Shown here one piece after another: positions 59,151-64,000 of a stretch of 64,000 nt of DNA (its first letter is position 1; the number at the start of each line of letters is the position of its first letter). The position numbers and the translations under genes were made by a program. The stretch comes from Struthio camelus (Eukaryota > Chordata > Aves > Struthioniformes > Struthionidae): positions 6,340,001 to 6,404,000 of the forward strand of contig NC_090952.1 in the NCBI RefSeq assembly GCF_040807025.1, given 5' to 3'. The notes under the pieces are model-generated. The model was not told the origin of the DNA. It saw only the letters and a program-made list of their open reading frames with translations, and did not search any database.

Positions 59151-62100
59151 TAAAGAAGACACAAAGTCCCACACAAAGAAGAAAGGGCCCCCGGAGCGTC
59201 TTTGCCATTTGTGTCTCGCTTTAAAGGAAGGCTCTGAAGGGGAGAAGGGATCGCGTGGGGCTTTCACGCTTCCCAGAGCCTCTGCCCCACCGTAAGCCGT
59301 CTCCGTCTGCAGGGCAAGGCTGGTCCGATGTGGCCACACGTGGATGCCACCAGCTCCGCGCCGCCCGAACTGGTGGGACGAATGTTCCCGACCTGTCTGC
59401 AGCCCCTTGTAGTAACACAGGGGTTGGCAGATGGCTTTGGCATGGCTGGCCAAGTCCTGTCCCCCCACCGGGTAGACACAGCAGTCGAAGGGGGCTCCTT
59501 TTTGCAGAGCGAGATCTCTCGGATGTGAAATCTTTGTGGCTGGAGAAAAGACAAACGAGGGAGAGAAAAAGCTCCTCTCCTGGCTTCCTACCGCAGTTGA
59601 GGGTGCATGGTACCAGGCACCCGCATGACATGAGGCCAAGTCATGACACGGCAATGCCGTGACGGTCTTCATGACACAATATGCAGACGACTTTGTTCTG
59701 GTGTCCGACTTTGCTTCAAAATTGAGGCGGTTTTGCTGCGGATGGTGCTGGACGGCTGCCTTTTGTGGCTGTCCATTGCTCTCATTTTGAAATGGCGGCG
59801 CTGCTGGAGAGGCACAGGTCCACTGAAGTCATGTCCATAAGGGGAGCTGAAAGCTCCTTGAAAGTTTAGTGTGGCTTTGATCGGTCCCATCGACCGTTCA
59901 CAGGCAACGCCAGGAACATGTGCATAGCAAATCATGCAGTTTGCGGCAGTCTTGCAAAAAACAAAACTTAGCCTCTTGCAATCACTGATTTGAGGAAAAA
60001 CAAAGCAACATTTCTTAGCCAGGGTGCTATTTAGTGACCCTCCCCCCCCCCACCCAACGAGGTGACTGCACTGCTTTGGGGCCTGCTACGAGGTCCTGGC
60101 ATGCTGGGGATTATGCAGTGTACAGGGCTTGCAGGTGAATATTTCAGACCTATGCACTTCTACCATTTCTTGCTGCCTGAAGGTACCTGGGGGAGCTTGC
60201 CTTGAACCAGCCGGACGGCTCACCAGCGCGGCAGGGCCAGCTAAGAGGGATTTACCTGGAGAGGTGGCAGCGGTTCCTGCTGCGCAGTGCCTGGGAGCTG
60301 GCTACATCCGTGCCATGTCGTGCTTAGGCACCAGAGGGCATCAGGGACCAGCCCAGCTCTGCTCTGCTTGCCAGAGCAGCAGGCCTGGTGGCCTCTGCTT
60401 CAGCCAGGGACAGGGAAAGGCTTTCATTCCTTTGCTTTGAGAGGAGGTAGGAAAGCCTGAAAGCTTGTCCCCTTTTTACAAGCTATTTGCAGGGCAGCAG
60501 TCAGCAAGACGGGCACAACATCAGTCTTTTAGATATTTTTCCGGTATATGTGGAGCCAGGATGAACTTGTGTCCGTTCACTTTGAGTTTTAGGAGGGCTC
60601 AACGGCAGAGAACCTCGTATTTTTTGCTACGTTGCTACATTGCTGGCCTGCCCGCAAGCCTGGGAGCCCAGGACGCGAGAGGCAGTCTCCCCTTGGTCCA
60701 TTCCTCCTGTTTGGGTACCAGCGGGTCACTTCACTCCTGCAAACTGTCACTCGAGTGGTCTTTCACAGGGTAAATACAAATAAAACTTCCTGAAGACCAT
60801 AAGGAGAAATCTCAAGTAAGTATTGTGTCAAATTATAAATCCAGGTCAAATAACACCTTGTTTCACTAGCTGTGACCTGCCAGTGCCAAAGGGTTGGTAT
60901 TTCCCCCTCCTGCACCCTTTCTTTTTTAGAGCAGATGTTTTTGGCCAAGCAGCTGAGGAGCCCAAGGCCTCCCTGAAACACATGCTCCTGGATGACCTTC
61001 TGCGGCCTTGCTAAGCTCAGCTCCATGACTCAGGGTCCCGCTGGGTCCTGGTTGACTCCTATCAGTCCCACCAGCTTGTAACTGGAGCAGAAGCAAAACA
61101 GCCTTCCCCCAAGGGCCGGGGTGGCTGTTGTTTGAGCAAAACTCCGGAGCACTTCAGAAGTTTATTTCAGTTTTGCGAAACGGGGCAGGTTTAATGAATT
61201 CTTCCAGGGAGGCAGGACCTTGCTTTTCTACAGCTTGGAATTTGCCGGGAGTATTTTGCGTGCCCTCTGCTCCGCTCCTACCTTATGAGGGACAAAGTTC
61301 CCCGCTATGAAAAACAGCTGGCCTGAGCGATTACCCCTGCACGGTTTACCGGCCTCACCTTTCTGCCAAGGAATTTATACAGCTCCAGCGTATCTTGATA
61401 AAGCTGTTTGTGTTTCAGCGTCTGGTACTGGCAGGGCCGCTTGAGCTTTGGCTCTACCTTGCATAATAACAAGCGGCATTCGATATCCCTGACTGCACCT
61501 TGATATCCCGCAGGAGCTCTCGGTGGGGCTCTGCAGGAGCAGGCACCGGGGGCAAGGCTGCGGGGTGCCGCGAAGCCGGTGACTCCCTGCTGGCGCGAGA
61601 GGAGAGGGCCAGACCACCCCCGGGGAGAGCAGGCGAGCGGGGGACGAAGCCATCAGGTAAATCCCTTGCTCTCCTCCGAGGGAGCCCAGGGGAGCTGTAG
61701 ACACTGCTGACAGGCAGAACAGAAAGAGGACAGAGGTTGCAGTCTCCTAGGCACCAGCTTTTTATGTATTTCCTCCTGCTCTTGTTTTTGTATTGCCAAA
61801 AAAAAAAAAACCCACCACAACAACCTTTTGAAACGGTTGGGGATGGGATGCTGAGCTTCTTCCTGCGAGACAGGAGTTCAGGCTGGCAGGATTGCTGTGA
61901 GTCTATGGCACCTGGGAGGCAGGGAGAGGGCTGTAATGCATTAGCCACCAGCTGCGTCCAACTCGAACTGTTGCCCAATCGCATCTCATCACTGGGTATC
62001 CTCCGTGCCTCTCTATTAACCGGCCATGCTTTGTCCTTGCTGACAGGTATCTCTTCATCCTTTCTGATGGCACCCCATCACCTGCATAGAGGACTTGGAC

Positions 62101-64000
62101 TGGATATAGGGGAGAAAAAACTCCCCGCTTTGCCTGCTTCCTTATCTGTAAGGGAGGAAGAGCCCCTGAGTACAGCCCATGGTGTGGCCAAGCCCCCCAG
62201 GTGGGACCTGGCATGCAAAAGCAGAGGGAACCAGAAGAGGGCAAAAGAAGTGATCGTGAATCCAAGGGGGTCTATTAAACCCAGGGCAGCTGAGGGTAAC
62301 TGAGCTTCTCCTGATTCCCCAGCCGGTTTTTTGGATCAGTCAGGCAAGACAAAGCTCAGAGCCCCTAAAGGGACACCTCTAGTCCCTGCTCCCCACCACC
62401 CCGCCTCACCAAGCTTTCTCTTCACTCTTGCATTAATCCTGGCTCTTAAGGGGTTTTGTAAGTGGCAGTTCCTTACGATCCATTATTGTTCTCCTAATCT
62501 GCTATCTGGAAACTGTCAAGAGCATGTAGTCAGTCATGGCCTTAACGGCAATCACTTGGTTCCTGTTTTTCAGCACAAATGAATTGCCACCATAAATACC
62601 AGCTAAGAGAGGAACAGGATTCAAGGGTAGCCATACATCAAGGAGAAGGATAATGCAGTTAGTCCCAGGGTGATAGCAGGAAAGGGTCTTTGGCTGGCGC
62701 ATCTTCGCTGGTGGTTATGGGTATCCCTTCAGGCAGAGATCTTCTCCGGTTGGTGCAGCTGGGAGGAGTTCTCTCATTCACCCTGCTGCTTTCCTGCATT
62801 CGTCCAGCTCTAAAGGTCCTTTTCTCATCTAACTTTACTCTGTTAGCGTCCCTGATGTTATCGCTCCTGTTGAGTCTTGCCTCAGAAGTGGCTATGTTCT
62901 TCTGTGGGTGGCAAAGGCATTTCAACGTTGTGAGCAGGAAGAAGCTCCGCATGTGGTGGACTTCTGCGTAGCCCATCCCTATCGCGTTTAATTTGGTTCC
63001 TGCAGTGCACAAAAGAGATATTCAACCCTTTTTCTCTAAGTAAGTGTAAGGGTTTCTACAGATGCTGAAGAGCTAAGGATGTCCAGCGTGAGTGCGTGGA
63101 TACACTAGCACATGTCATGAAAAGCTCCTGTACCTCCAGTGTTAGCATCTAATCAGATCATGCTGGGAGCACATATAAACATGAATTCTTACTGAGTACA
63201 TTTTTGCCAGCTGCACCCCAAAAACATGGGGGAAAATTTTCATAGGGTGAAAGACGACCTTAGATGCTAGTCCCGTCGACTTTAAGGCCCTGTTGAGATT
63301 TTTGAGAATTTCCCTCCCAGCCGGAATAGGAATAAGAAATTATGTTGTTTTCCACAGAGGCGGAGGAAAGGAAGCTGATTTCCTCCTGCTGGAGAGAAAC
63401 CAAATAAGGAAGAAGTCTCTAAGGTATCCTTGCTTTCTCCCTGAAGCATGTCAAGTTGGCCCACAAGCAAATCAACAGGCCCAAGCATGGCTGCTTTTGT
63501 AACCTCTCTAGACCTGTGAAACATTGATGTGCTGCCTCTAACTTTTACGCGCTCTTTTTGTTTGCTGCTTGGAGGTTGGATGCTGCTTTCTATATTCTGA
63601 AAACTGTAACCAGGTTCTTGTTGGGCTTCTGTTTGCAGGGTGGCATTGTCCACAAAATTCGTGGATTGCAGGTCTTTATGAGATGTACTCCGGGGGAAAT
63701 GCGCAACAGCAACAGGTGAGCACAGGAAGTTCCCATTTTCCATGAAAGTGTCTTTAAAAGCAGCTTGTGAGCGTCACTGCTGGAGATGGACCCTAGATCA
63801 CTTGCAGCCAAGTGGCCTAATCCATCAATTTCTATGAACATGTAAATGACCTGAAAGATGAAAGAAAGTGATTGAGGGGAGGGAACTAATTCAGATCAGT
63901 GTAAGCAAATTCACTCTACTGCTTTGGGTTTGAGCTAGACGTTCTATAAAATCCACCCGGAGAACTGCACCCTAGGTAGCATCACCTTTTCCACAGAGCC
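59151..64000. other. Downstream flank with exon-like signals, gene unknown
   Basis: No protein was recognised. There are splice-flanked open stretches on both strands: a + candidate exon at 63639-63715, and minus-strand acceptor-like sites at about 59535, 61700 and 63005 followed by open frames. None resembles a known family. ORF lengths are within what chance gives for this amount of sequence. Confidence 0.4.
63639..63715 (+). other. Candidate plus-strand exon
   Basis: The acceptor gggcttctgtttgcag (ending 63638) and the donor CAACAG|GTGAGC (63715/63716) enclose 77 nt that are open in frame 1 for 25 codons. I do not recognise the peptide. A minus-strand frame also runs through it, so at most one reading is right. 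Confidence 0.25.

Noticed and set aside
58674-59153. Peptide FILDQKQASAVLG after a strong acceptor, resembling a vitamin-K-dependent (Gla) protein propeptide
   Set aside because: The resemblance covers only about 13 residues. No RRAN cleavage site, Gla domain or ERECxEE motif follows, so it is probably coincidence.
58956-59672. Minus-strand frame of 238 codons over the orphan CpG island
   Set aside because: The high GC content lowers stop frequency, other frames are also open there, and no domain or homologue is recognisable.
61737-62303. Plus-strand frame of 188 codons starting with a hydrophobic stretch
   Set aside because: It includes an A-rich tract translated as Lys-Lys-Lys-Asn, has no recognisable domain, and its length is near chance expectation across six frames.

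Overview
The window is nuclear vertebrate DNA, most likely from a bird. Genes have introns and GT-AG splice sites, there are CpG islands, and I see almost no young interspersed repeats. Two orthologues are recognisable by protein similarity, both on the + strand: ASB12 and AMER1 (WTX/FAM123B). They are adjacent and in the same order on human Xq11.2. Compact spacing and low repeat content point to a bird, where this block is expected on the chicken chromosome 4 equivalent; that placement is inferred, not searched.

Layout. 1-7880 is upstream of ASB12, with one candidate small exon (2512-2559) and AT-rich stretches that look like conserved non-coding sequence. 7881-9895 is ASB12: a first coding exon with the ankyrin repeats, a 1.04 kb intron, and a short second exon with the SOCS box. 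About 10.8-18.3 kb is mostly featureless intergenic DNA containing two small tandem repeats. 18.26-19.65 kb holds a (TCC)n tract and a 1.3 kb minisatellite that abuts the AMER1 CpG island (about 19.67-20.53 kb). AMER1 is built as a non-coding exon 1 ending at 20104, an intron of about 10.1 kb, and one large coding exon (CDS 30346-33801). A long 3' UTR probably ends after the AATAAA at 40511. From 40.5 kb to the end no gene can be named. A second CpG island at about 57.9-59.15 kb marks a probable unannotated promoter, with weak exon-like signals on both strands around it.

Function. ASB12 is a predicted substrate receptor for a Cullin-5 ubiquitin ligase. AMER1 is a membrane scaffold that recruits APC and the beta-catenin destruction complex in WNT signalling. 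They share a neighbourhood, not an operon; each has its own transcription unit.

Main points of interest: (1) AMER1 here lacks the Arg-Glu-Ala repeats that bind beta-catenin in human AMER1 and lacks most of the human acidic tract; (2) the AMER1 promoter island has five CCAACGG boxes (MYB-type) in tandem, next to a minisatellite dense in TGACAG whose motif polarity flips partway; (3) several perfect or near-perfect inverted repeats, including a pair of mutually exclusive hairpins at 52979-53019 and a stable hairpin in the AMER1 3' UTR; (4) ASB12 must be read as two exons, because the open frame otherwise runs into the intron and loses the SOCS box.
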